Counted from the first letter of the stretch, positions 1 to 5,518 are shown. The stretch is DNA of 7,212 nucleotides from Methanosarcinaceae archaeon (GCA_030594665.1 JAUVET010000067.1:1-7212), one strand, 5' to 3'. The notes: generated by a model from the letters alone, not told the origin. Numbers and translations are program-made.

Positions 1-48
1 CTGCGCCACTTGCTCCTGCTGTGCTTGCTCTCGGTATCTAAAGAACAT
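1..48. other. Unassigned left edge with two competing short open frames
   Basis: Two frames could each be the edge of a real gene. On the plus strand, frame 3 reads APLAPAVLALGI and stops at TAA 39-41, which could be the hydrophobic C-terminal tail of a gene entering from the left. On the minus strand an ATG at 48-46 opens MFFRYREQAQQEQVAQ and runs off the left edge, with an A/T-rich TATA-like stretch about 30 bases upstream of it. Only 12-16 codons are visible, so neither can be preferred. The T-rich run at about 57-90 could be a poly-T archaeal terminator for a plus-strand gene, or part of a promoter for a minus-strand one. Confidence 0.25.
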
Positions 49-137
49 ACAATATCGTTTTTGTTCCAATGTTTTATTTGTAAGTTTTTTCACTTAGCTT
101 TATGAATTAAGGGATTAAGGTTTGATTCAATCAATAA

Positions 138-145
138 TTTAATAA
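138..145 (+). promoter_or_regulatory. Putative TATA box of hicBA
   Basis: TTTAATAA lies 33 bases before the hicB ATG. With the usual archaeal spacing of about 25 bases from TATA to start site, transcription would begin near 165-168. That leaves a leader just long enough to hold the GTGA ribosome-binding site at 169-172. The element is inferred from sequence pattern and position only. Confidence 0.4.
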
Positions 146-177
146 ACTAAATCACCCTACTAATAAAAGTGAAAAGT

Positions 178-414
178 ATGAGCGATTTCAATATCACAGC
201 TGTAATCTGGAAGGAAGATGATGTATATGTTTCAAAATGCCCGGAACTTGAAGTTGCCAGTGCTGGAGATACACCACAGGAAGCTCTTGCAAACCTAAAA
301 GAGGCAGTTGAATTGTATATTGAAAACGCCAAAGCCTTAGGAATTTTAGATGATTTTGCGCCTTCTTTGCAGGCATCAAATAAGTTTACTTCTAATATTG
401 GGGTTGCAGTGTGA
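178..414 (+). CDS. hicB: HicB-family antitoxin (short form)
   Basis: This is the antitoxin of a HicAB type II toxin-antitoxin pair; it binds and neutralises the HicA mRNA interferase. The 78-residue protein is essentially one HicB domain. It has a strand-forming start (FNITAVIWKEDDVYVSKCPE, residues 4-23), then the family hallmark GDTPQEALANLKEAVELYIE (30-49), then a short C-terminal tail. There is no room for the C-terminal helix-turn-helix or ribbon-helix-helix domain of longer HicB proteins, so autoregulation through this protein is doubtful. ATG 178 is preferred over the in-frame GTG at 169 because GTGA at 169-172 then serves as an archaeal ribosome-binding site with five-base spacing; GTG 169 would add three residues. 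The stop overlaps the start of hicA by four bases, so the pair is translationally coupled. The antitoxin-first order is the reverse of the E. coli hicAB locus. Confidence 0.9.
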   Translation: MSDFNITAVIWKEDDVYVSKCPELEVASAGDTPQEALANLKEAVELYIENAKALGILDDFAPSLQASNKFTSNIGVAV

Positions 415-650
415 GTAAACTTCCTTCGGTCCCATCAAAAAAGATTATAAAAGCTCTTCTTAAATCCGGATTCGACTATGCACCTATTAAAAGCAAAGGC
501 AGTCATACTGCATTAGTCAAAGAAGGAGATTACGGTGAAAAATTTCTGGTAATTATTCCGAAAAGAAGTCCTGTTCCGAAAGGTACTCTTATTTCAATTA
601 TGAAGCAATCCGGATTATCAAGAAACGAATTTATTAAACTGCTGAAATGA
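411..650 (+). CDS. hicA: HicA-family mRNA interferase toxin
   Basis: This is the toxin of the HicAB pair, a small ribonuclease with a double-stranded-RNA-binding-like fold that cleaves mRNA until held by HicB. The 79-residue protein has normal HicA length. It shows the expected N-terminal helix (SKKIIKALLKSGFDYAPIKS), the conserved GSH motif with the presumed catalytic histidine at residue 32, the strand pair around FLVIIPKRSPVPKGTL, and a C-terminal helix ending SGLSRNEFIKLLK. The GTG start at 411 overlaps the hicB TGA (412-414), and there is no closer start. A G-run at 400-403 lies upstream but is a poor ribosome-binding site, so translation probably depends on coupling to hicB. All key residues are present and the gene looks intact. 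Confidence 0.92.
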   Translation: MSKLPSVPSKKIIKALLKSGFDYAPIKSKGSHTALVKEGDYGEKFLVIIPKRSPVPKGTLISIMKQSGLSRNEFIKLLK

Positions 651-790
651 GATTGAGTCATTTCTTATTTACGCATGTTTGGATTCATTCAACATCAGAC
701 CACGAACCATTTATCTGTGCGGATTTCCTTCGGATGCTCTGCAGGGATGTCCCTTTTGTAAATCTTGATTTTTTGTATACTATACTCAAC
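651..790. other. Intergenic, no gene seen
   Basis: The 140 bases after hicA contain no supported gene. The T-rich stretch at about 766-777 is a possible termination region for hicBA. Open frames that cross it run on into the repeats and lack protein-like character. Confidence 0.5.
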
Positions 791-1160
791 TGCCTTCTTT
801 GGTGCACTGAGCCCGCCTGCGTGCGAACCCATGATTCAATTTCCTCACAAGTCCGAATCCGTGTCTGGAAAAATAAGAACCATGCCCCCATCTTCGCCAA
901 TCCACACGCATTTTAAGAGCAAAGCGCAGAACGCGTGCCGATTGGAAAACATGCCAATCACATACGATTATGCCAACAATTTCAGACAGGATTTACAGGA
1001 TGGACAGGATTTGGATGTCGGATTGTGGCATCCTGTCCATCCTGTTCATCCTGTCCATTATACCTGCGCCCCGTAGTGATTTTAGGCACACTGCCTGCGC
1101 GCCAATTCACAAATCACTTCCCCTCCCAAGTTCAAATCTGCGTCTGAAAAAATGATGAAA
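791..1160 (+). repeat. Long repeat unit, copy A
   Basis: First copy of a long diverged unit also found at 1341, 2866 and 3161. In order it has: a leader (791-850) shared with copy B; a linker of the AATCCGTGTCTG type (855-930); the landmark ATTGGAAAACATGCCAA (941-957); a large palindrome; a segment beginning CTGCGCCCCGT (1064-1074); and a tail ending CTGCGTCTGAAAA (1138-1150). The palindrome has left arm 985-1010, right arm 1030-1055 and a 19-base loop, and 24 of 26 positions pair. Each arm is three ACAGGAT (or ATCCTGT) heptamers nine bases apart. No frame here looks like a real protein: what open frames there are simply translate the repeat. Confidence 0.85.
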
Positions 1161-1210
1161 ATGCGGGTGTTCGGCGATGCGGGCGTTGGCCCCGGGGATT
1201 GGTTGGGCTC

Positions 1211-1237
1211 CGCCATGGCTGTTGAAATATATAATTT
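1211..1237 (+). repeat. Left arm of a 27-base perfect inverted repeat
   Basis: The 27 bases beginning CGCCATGGCTG and ending ATATATAATTT are the exact reverse complement of 2012-2038. Weaker similarity continues for about 14 bases beyond the CG-rich end. The arms enclose about 775 bases holding repeat copy B and other short repeats, with no transposase. They could be two copies of a dispersed repeat in opposite orientation or the ends of a non-autonomous element. Confidence 0.85.
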
Positions 1238-1303
1238 GTGTAAAAATAGCTTAAAATCCGTATAAATCAGCGTCTGAAAAAATGATTAAACAGCGCACGG
1301 GAT

Positions 1304-1338
1304 GCGAACCTCGAAGCGAGCACAAAAGCCGCGCCCCA
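1304..1338 (+). repeat. Short direct repeat, first copy
   Basis: The 26 bases at 1313-1338 (beginning GAAGCGAGC, ending CGCGCCCCA) match 2051-2076 in the same direction with one mismatch. Both are preceded within 2-8 bases by GCGAACC. This is a separate small repeat family embedded in the larger field. No function is recognised. Confidence 0.75.
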
Positions 1339-1340
1339 TC

Positions 1341-1770
1341 TGCCTTTTTTGCTGCACTGAGCCCGCCGCCGTTTGAGTGCAGTCATGATTGCAGGCGGGT
1401 GCATCTCTATTAACACGCACAGGTCGCCTGCATGCGAATCCATGATTCAATTCCCTCATAAGTCCGAATCCGTGTCTGGAAAAATAAGAACTACGCCTCC
1501 TATCTTCACCAATCCGCGAGCATTTTAAGAGCAAAACGCAGGATGCGCGCCGATTGGAAAACATGCCAAGCGCATACGATCATGCTGACAATTTCAGACA
1601 GGATTTACTGGATGGACAGGATTTGGATGTCGGATTGTGGCATCCTGTTCATCCCGTCCATTATGTCTGCGCCCCGTGCTGGTTTTGGACACACTGCCTG
1701 CGTGCCAATTCACATCTCATCCCAAGTTCAAATCTGCGTGAATCTGCGTCTGACAAAAAAAATGATGAAA
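1341..1770 (+). repeat. Long repeat unit, copy B, with a 61-base extra segment
   Basis: Closely related to copy A through the leader (TGCCTTTTTTGCTGCACTGA, 1341-1360), the linker (1455-1550), the landmark at 1553, the palindrome and the CTGCGTCTGA tail. Relative to copy A it has 61 additional bases at 1368-1428. These end in CGCC like the sequence just before them, and form a hairpin with arms 1391-1397 and 1425-1431. The palindrome's left arm is 1597-1622 with three heptamers (the middle one altered to ACTGGAT). The right arm is 1642-1658 with only two, so one nine-base step is missing. The 19-base loop is identical to copy A's. Confidence 0.85.
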
Positions 1771-1852
1771 CTACGCCGTATTTTCACTCATCCGCGTTCG
1801 TCCAAAGCGCAAATTGCCGGACGCGCGCCGATTCTGAAACACGCCGACTGCA
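1771..1852 (+). repeat. Truncated repeat unit B'
   Basis: Directly after copy B, the linker CGCCGTATTTTCACTCAT and the landmark region (GCGCGCCGATTCTGAAAC, 1823-1840) reappear 278 bases after the copy B landmark, then the match is lost before the palindrome. The same linker joins copies C and D. It shows that the units are arranged head to tail with a step near 280 bases, and that this one is broken. Confidence 0.7.
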
Positions 1853-1956
1853 AGCGAGCGCGCTGCGTTGCAATCACAGTAGGAGAGCAGAGAGGCAGCA
1901 GGAGTGCGTAAGTGGGAATTTTCAACACGGATTGAAAGTCTGTTTTCTTTTAATTT

Positions 1957-2000
1957 CACCGCAAAGACATTGTTAACGTAACTTTGCGTCCTTTGCGGTG
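1957..2000. repeat. CACCGCAAAG palindromic repeat
   Basis: CACCGCAAAG at 1957-1966 is the exact reverse complement of CTTTGCGGTG at 1991-2000, with a 24-base loop containing GTTAACGTAAC. The right side holds CTTTGCG twice, nine bases apart (1982 and 1991). It is sequence-unrelated to the ACAGGAT palindromes but built the same way. No gene overlaps it convincingly. Confidence 0.75.
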
Positions 2001-2011
2001 CAGTATTTCAT

Positions 2012-2038
2012 AAATTATATATTTCAACAGCCATGGCG
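2012..2038 (-). repeat. Right arm of the 27-base perfect inverted repeat
   Basis: Exact reverse complement of 1211-1237. It directly abuts the CACCGCAAAG palindrome on its left and the second copy of the GAAGCGAGC direct repeat on its right, so several small repeats are packed end to end here. Confidence 0.85.
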
Positions 2039-2076
2039 AACCCCACACCTGAAGCGAGCGCAAAAGCCGCGCCCCA
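2035..2076 (+). repeat. Short direct repeat, second copy
   Basis: Bases 2051-2076 match 1313-1338 at 25 of 26 positions in the same direction. The GCGAACC prefix is present, separated by a slightly longer spacer than in the first copy. The segment overlaps the last bases of the inverted-repeat arm. Confidence 0.75.
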
Positions 2077-2113
2077 GTTGTAGATAACGCCGACCGCACT
2101 CCAATCCACCAAA

Positions 2114-2151
2114 CACACCTCTGTGTCCCTCCGTGCCCTCTGTGGTTTTTT
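2114..2151. repeat. Nine-base-period CTCTGTG repeat
   Basis: Three imperfect nine-base steps (CTCTGTGTC, CCTCCGTGC, CCTCTGTGG) lie at about 2120-2145, followed by a T-run at 2145-2151. Read on the minus strand this is the ACCACAGAGGGCAC-type intergenic repeat I recognise from many bacterial and archaeal genomes, whose function is not known to me. Confidence 0.6.
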
Positions 2152-2218
2152 AATTGTCCCACCCCACCGATTATAATCTACACAATAAAACTTTCTCTGA
2201 ACGCGCGCTGAATGTAAA

Positions 2219-2488
2219 TTACAAATATGCTTTATCGTGATGAATAATATCCAAAAAAAGAACAAGTTTCTTTTCTTCGAAAACTCTGTATGTCAAAACG
2301 AACGAGCCACCGACATGCACTCTGAATCGATCCTCATATCTCAAATGCTTATAATGATATGGATTCTGTATGATCTCGCTTATCTTTTTGCGACACGCTA
2401 CTAACAACGGTTTGTTTTTCTTTTGCAGTTTTTTCAACTTGCGGTCAAGTGTTTCTGTGATCTCGAATTCATATGAAGTAGATAACAT
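2219..2488 (-). CDS. RelE/ParE-superfamily toxin
   Basis: A probable ribosome-associated mRNA interferase, the toxin of a type II toxin-antitoxin pair. The 89-residue protein has RelE-family length and layout: two helices (DRKLKKLQKKNKPLLVACRK, residues 15-34, then KISEIIQNP), then a basic strand segment YEDRFRVHVGGSFVLTYRVF (51-70), then a last strand and tail LVLFLDIIHHDKAYL (75-89). The Arg54/Arg56 pair and the late HHDKAY are typical of RelE/YafQ-like toxins; catalytic residues vary in this family, so activity cannot be proved by eye. ATG 2488 is chosen because it lies two bases after the antitoxin stop; an in-frame TTG at 2494 would overlap that stop by four bases. The operon is antitoxin first, minus strand, and lies inside the repeat field. 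Confidence 0.85.
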   Translation of the reverse strand: MLSTSYEFEITETLDRKLKKLQKKNKPLLVACRKKISEIIQNPYHYKHLRYEDRFRVHVGGSFVLTYRVFEEKKLVLFLDIIHHDKAYL

Positions 2489-2490
2489 GC

Positions 2491-2706
2491 TCAAAGCCCA
2501 AAACGCTGATCAAAGTCATCGATATTCTTTAGGCGCATCCTCTTATCTCGTTTTTCAATTTGATCGAGTTCCTTTAGGTATTCAGGGTTAACTCTTCTGT
2601 GTATGTCACTGTCAATCTCATTAACTGTAAGTTCGATCTGGACTATTTTTTCCTTCAGGAAATTCAGATCGGTTATTATCGAATTCAACATTTCTACTTC
2701 GGACAT
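2491..2706 (-). CDS. Putative RelB-like antitoxin partner of the RelE toxin
   Basis: A 71-residue acidic/basic helical protein immediately upstream of and coupled to the RelE-type toxin, so its role as the cognate antitoxin is inferred mainly from position, size and character. Residues 1-35 form a leucine/isoleucine-rich helix (MLNSIITDLNFLKEKIVQIE) suited to dimerisation. Residues 40-71 (NPEYLKELDQIEKRDKRMRL then NIDDFDQRFGL) are a charged tail of the sort that wraps around RelE toxins. No classic ribbon-helix-helix is obvious. The start is well supported: AGGTGA sits six bases upstream. I do not recognise the exact family. Confidence 0.75.
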   Translation of the reverse strand: MSEVEMLNSIITDLNFLKEKIVQIELTVNEIDSDIHRRVNPEYLKELDQIEKRDKRMRLKNIDDFDQRFGL

Positions 2707-2712
2707 GATATT

Positions 2713-2718
2713 TCACCT
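2713..2718 (-). promoter_or_regulatory. Strong archaeal ribosome-binding site of the antitoxin
   Basis: On the minus strand AGGTGA lies six bases before the antitoxin ATG. It fixes that start and supports an archaeal host, whose 16S 3' end pairs with GGTGA. Confidence 0.75.
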
Positions 2719-2866
2719 GATAGATATTAGTTCTCTTGGAAATATTAAATACATTTCTATGGGCACATGTAAAAAATATGCCGTGTTTGTCAATAAAATT
2801 CCCCATAAAGCACATTTTACAACATTTTTCATCCTTTTCTAAACCACAAAACTCACACAATTTCAA
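2719..2866 (-). other. Cysteine-rich open frame upstream of the antitoxin, uncertain
   Basis: One minus-strand frame in this unique stretch reads LCEFCGLEKDEKCCKMCFMG followed by NFIDKHGIFFTCAHRN, giving a C-x2-C ... CC-x2-C ... C-x-H spacing that resembles a small zinc-binding domain. Against a real gene: the frame's ATG (2902) lies in repeat copy C, there is no ribosome-binding site, the far end overlaps the antitoxin in another frame, and the antitoxin's own TATA-like box lies inside it. It may be a decayed fragment or chance. Confidence 0.2.
2743..2751 (-). promoter_or_regulatory. Putative TATA box of the antitoxin-RelE operon
   Basis: TATTTAATA on the minus strand lies about 37 bases before the antitoxin ATG. 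The expected start site near 2720 would place the AGGTGA ribosome-binding site at the very beginning of the transcript. Assigned by pattern and spacing only. Confidence 0.35.
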
Positions 2867-3160
2867 GCGAAAAATACAGGACGCGCGCAGATTGGAAAAC
2901 ATGCCAATCGCATACGATTATGCCAACAATTTCAGACAGGATTTACATGATGGACAGGATTTGAATGGCGTTTTGTGACATCCTGTCAATCCTGTCCAGT
3001 ATGTCTGCGCCCCGTGCTGATTTTAAGCACACTGCCTGCGCGCCAACTCACAATTCACTTCCCCTCCCAAGTTCAAATCTGCGTAAATCCGTGTGACCTG
3101 CACGCCTCACAGGCGTAGCAGGCACCCAACTCCGTAGGAGGTGAGTGTATCTGCGTCTAA
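2866..3160 (+). repeat. Long repeat unit, copy C
   Basis: Same family and direction as copies A and B, but on the other side of the RelE locus. The landmark is at 2891-2907. The palindrome has left arm 2935-2960 (three heptamers, the middle one ACATGAT), a 19-base loop, and right arm 2980-2998 (two heptamers). The loop sequence (TTGAATGGCGTTTTGTGAC) differs clearly from A/B and nearly matches copy D, so C and D form a subfamily. Between the AATCCGTG and CTGCGTCT parts of its tail sits an extra hairpin pair of about 50 bases. Confidence 0.85.
3097..3147. repeat. Tandem hairpin pair nested in repeat copy C
   Basis: Two adjacent hairpins. The first has arms 3097-3107 and 3111-3122 with loop CAC; the stem is CCTGC/GCAGG plus ACGCCT/AGGCGT with a one-base bulge. 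The second has arms 3123-3133 and 3137-3147 with loop GTA and 9 of 11 pairs. Copies A and B lack this segment at the same point of the tail, so it is an insertion into, or deletion from, a pre-existing unit. It resembles small REP-like hairpin elements, although no transposase is nearby. Confidence 0.7.
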
Positions 3161-3405
3161 AAAAAATGATTGAACTGCGCCGTATTTTCACTCATCTGCG
3201 CCCGCTCAAAGCGCAAAATACAGGACGCGTGCCGATTGGAAAACATGCCAATTGCATGCGATTCTGCCAACAATTTCAGACAGGATTTACATGATGGACA
3301 GGATTAGAATGGCGTTTTGTGACATCCTGTCAATCCTGTTCATCCCGTCCATTATGTTTGCGCCACATATCGATTTTGGATACACCGCCTGCGCGTCAAC
3401 TCACC
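3161..3405 (+). repeat. Long repeat unit, copy D
   Basis: Follows copy C directly through the linker CGCCGTATTTTCACTCAT; the landmark at 3235 lies 344 bases after copy C's. The palindrome has left arm 3279-3304 (three heptamers), a 19-base loop, and right arm 3324-3350 (three heptamers, the last altered to ATCCCGT). The match fades in the GCGCGTCAACTCACCA region, so the unit is truncated before the CTGCGTCTG tail. About 120 ordinary A+T-rich bases then separate it from the end of rqcH. Confidence 0.85.
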
Positions 3406-3526
3406 AACCGAGTGTTACATATTTGGCAATGGCCATCATATTGTTCTTTCAAAAACTCTTTTCCATTAATATGTCTGCCACTCTTTAACTTAATCTACAA
3501 TTATTATCAACTTAGTACCCTTAATT

Positions 3527-5518
3527 TCATTCCTTAATATCCGATTCACCCGGAGGCAGCATCATAGCAATAAGATCAGGAGACGCAATCTGCTTTACAA
3601 ACTGCACATCCTTGAGTTCATCAACATAGATGCGGGATATTTTTTTAGATATATCGTTCTGGTTGAATTTCCCCGGAACGACCTCGATAACGTGTTTGGC
3701 ATGATTTCGCACAGCAGACACCGGACCACCAATTACCCGCGTCTCTCCTTTAAGTTCAAGTCCGATCGCAACCCCTACCTGCACATCCCTGTAATAATTC
3801 CGCTCGCCACGTATAACAAACGAACCTTTGTTTAAGAACTCGCCCGATTCTGGCGTCTTTGACACCTGTTCGGGCTTGATCCAGTAGCAGTCACCACTGA
3901 ATTGTCCGGATTTCCAGACACTTGAATACGATACAACAAATTGTGCCGCTTCCTGCAATGTGGTTTCAGGTATTTCCTTGCCCTCTGTCCTGATAACTGT
4001 CATCGGGGCACCTGGTGTTTGGGTATGGAATGCGATATCGCGTTTTTCCATGTATTTACTCACAATCTCTTCATTGGTATCGGCATTCCGCCCACCAACA
4101 ACAAGGAATCCGTCGGATGACACAAACCACCTGAACCGGTCGTACCAGTGTTTCTTGCGCATGACCTTTCGCCGTTTTGGTGCCCGTTTTTCCTTTTTCT
4201 GCATAGCAAGTTTTGTATGCTCGATCGCACGAAGGGCACCATCGCGCTTTTTCATGAGCTTTTTCGACTTTTCGTAATAGACCTGCGCATTTTGTGGAAC
4301 TGTCTTGCGTATGTCGATCGTCGCATTTGTACCTTCAAGGTCAACAACAACCGTGCCTTCGGCAGAATTGATACTCATAATGATCTTGGCGGCTGGAAGT
4401 GTATCCTTTGCCTGTTTTAGTATCGACTTGATCTCATCCCATGAATACCCTTTTTTCCTTGCACCGTTTAGAACTTCCAGTAATTCCTCGATCGGTTGGT
4501 AATTCGCATATACCTGTTCTGCAATTGCCGTGAATTTTTCTGATTTGGTCTCAAAGTTCATGATCGCAGACTGCTGCTGAAGCAACCTTCGCTCAAATAT
4601 GTTAACTTTTTCTTTCTTGACCACCTGTACATGCTCGGCCACGGATTCGGCTGACAGTTTGCCAAAAAACTCATCCAGTGCACTATTGAATGAATCAAAA
4701 TACTGTTTTTCAAAATCGCGGTATTGTTCAAGTTCAAAGGGCACCACATTATGGGGTTCCAGTTCTCCGTTCACCTCTTTTTTGATTACCTGCGGTTTAA
4801 GCTCGCCTGACAACAGTGGCAAAAATACATCTTTCAACGAACCATGAATTGCAGAAATATCTTGCGGGGATACGTCGTTCGCAATCATGTTCTTATCGAC
4901 TCCTCCGCGCAGGCAAACCTCTTCTGCCAGCACTCCACCGAGATTGAAACGATTTGCAATCGTCCTGACCACATTCTCATCAGACGATGATAATGCATCT
5001 GCAAGTTCATCTTCACCTGCATCCAGTGGGCTGATCTTTGCTTCCGGATATTCGTATATCTCGCCGCTTCGTATTCTTCGTCCCTTGAAAGTCACCGGAT
5101 TCATAGGGAGTATGATCTTGCGTTCACTGTCAAGCAGCACAATATTGCCCCGTGAGAAGAGTTCTGCAACAAGTATTGTTTCAATACCGCCACGTATTAT
5201 CCCGAATTCGATTATTCGATCAAAATCATATTGTTTGGCAAAGGTGATGCGCCCTCCAAGTATGTGTTTTCGGAGTAGCATTGGGAATGAATGCGGCATT
5301 TTTGGGCTTGGGCGAATGTGTTCACTCATGTGTGCCCGTTTTCCGGCTTCTATCACTAGATTGTGCCTGCCCCTGCCAAATAGGAAAAGGCTAATCCGGA
5401 TCTCATCGGGCACGGGCTGGTATATTTTGCCAATCTTTGCATCGTTTAATGAGTGTTTACCTTCGGTAAACTCTGATACAAGAGCAGCCACATCGGCACT
5501 TGTCATTTCCTGTTTCAT
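3527..5518 (-). CDS. rqcH: Ribosome quality-control protein RqcH (NEMF/Rqc2/Tae2, NFACT family)
   Basis: Binds the 50S subunit carrying a stalled peptidyl-tRNA and, in the family, directs template-free C-terminal tailing (alanine tails in bacteria, CAT tails in yeast) so that the stuck chain is released or degraded. The 663 residues match archaeal family length. The NFACT-N domain occupies about 1-180 and includes Asp9 and Asp100-Arg101 (YDFDRIIEFG), which appear to correspond to the Asp9 and Asp98-Arg99 residues needed for tailing by yeast Rqc2. A helix-hairpin-helix follows at about 185-215 (ANRFNLGGVLAEEVCLRGG), then long helices at about 262-340 and 405-440 forming the coiled-coil arm. 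A very basic stretch (KRAPKRRKVMRKK, 444-456) leads into NFACT-R at about 457-560 (WFVSSDGFLVVGGRNADTNE), then a C-terminal region to 663. No ribosome-binding site precedes ATG 5518 and a TATA-like box lies about 30 bases upstream, so the message is probably leaderless. Met5 is an alternative start. The gene appears intact. Confidence 0.95.
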   Translation of the reverse strand: MKQEMTSADVAALVSEFTEGKHSLNDAKIGKIYQPVPDEIRISLFLFGRGRHNLVIEAGKRAHMSEHIRPSPKMPHSFPMLLRKHILGGRITFAKQYDFDRIIEFGIIRGGIETILVAELFSRGNIVLLDSERKIILPMNPVTFKGRRIRSGEIYEYPEAKISPLDAGEDELADALSSSDENVVRTIANRFNLGGVLAEEVCLRGGVDKNMIANDVSPQDISAIHGSLKDVFLPLLSGELKPQVIKKEVNGELEPHNVVPFELEQYRDFEKQYFDSFNSALDEFFGKLSAESVAEHVQVVKKEKVNIFERRLLQQQSAIMNFETKSEKFTAIAEQVYANYQPIEELLEVLNGARKKGYSWDEIKSILKQAKDTLPAAKIIMSINSAEGTVVVDLEGTNATIDIRKTVPQNAQVYYEKSKKLMKKRDGALRAIEHTKLAMQKKEKRAPKRRKVMRKKHWYDRFRWFVSSDGFLVVGGRNADTNEEIVSKYMEKRDIAFHTQTPGAPMTVIRTEGKEIPETTLQEAAQFVVSYSSVWKSGQFSGDCYWIKPEQVSKTPESGEFLNKGSFVIRGERNYYRDVQVGVAIGLELKGETRVIGGPVSAVRNHAKHVIEVVPGKFNQNDISKKISRIYVDELKDVQFVKQIASPDLIAMMLPPGESDIKE

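Noticed and set aside
985..1055. Structural RNA gene or riboswitch at the large palindrome
   Set aside because: Changes in one arm are not compensated in the other across the four copies, arm length varies by nine-base steps, and no downstream gene is suitably placed.
1057..1170. tRNA-like or rRNA-like segment in the GC-rich part of copy A
   Set aside because: No cloverleaf, T-loop GTTCRANYC or conserved rRNA motif could be found on either strand.
1286..1564. Minus-strand frame of 92 codons with several Arg/Cys residues
   Set aside because: It is made of repeat leader and linker sequence; the same MFSN-R-ASC beginning recurs at 2902 because both read the shared landmark backwards.
1543..1976. 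Plus-strand open frames of 122 and 140 codons through repeat copy B
   Set aside because: They translate the palindrome into low-complexity strings such as HPVHPVHYVCAP, similar strings appear in other copies in different frames, and no start signal is present.
2603..2978. Plus-strand frames across the antitoxin region
   Set aside because: They are antisense to the antitoxin with its strong AGGTGA site, and continue into repeat copy C without protein-like composition.
791..3405. CRISPR array
   Set aside because: The repeat units are hundreds of bases long and diverged, with no short constant repeats separated by unique spacers and no cas genes in the window.
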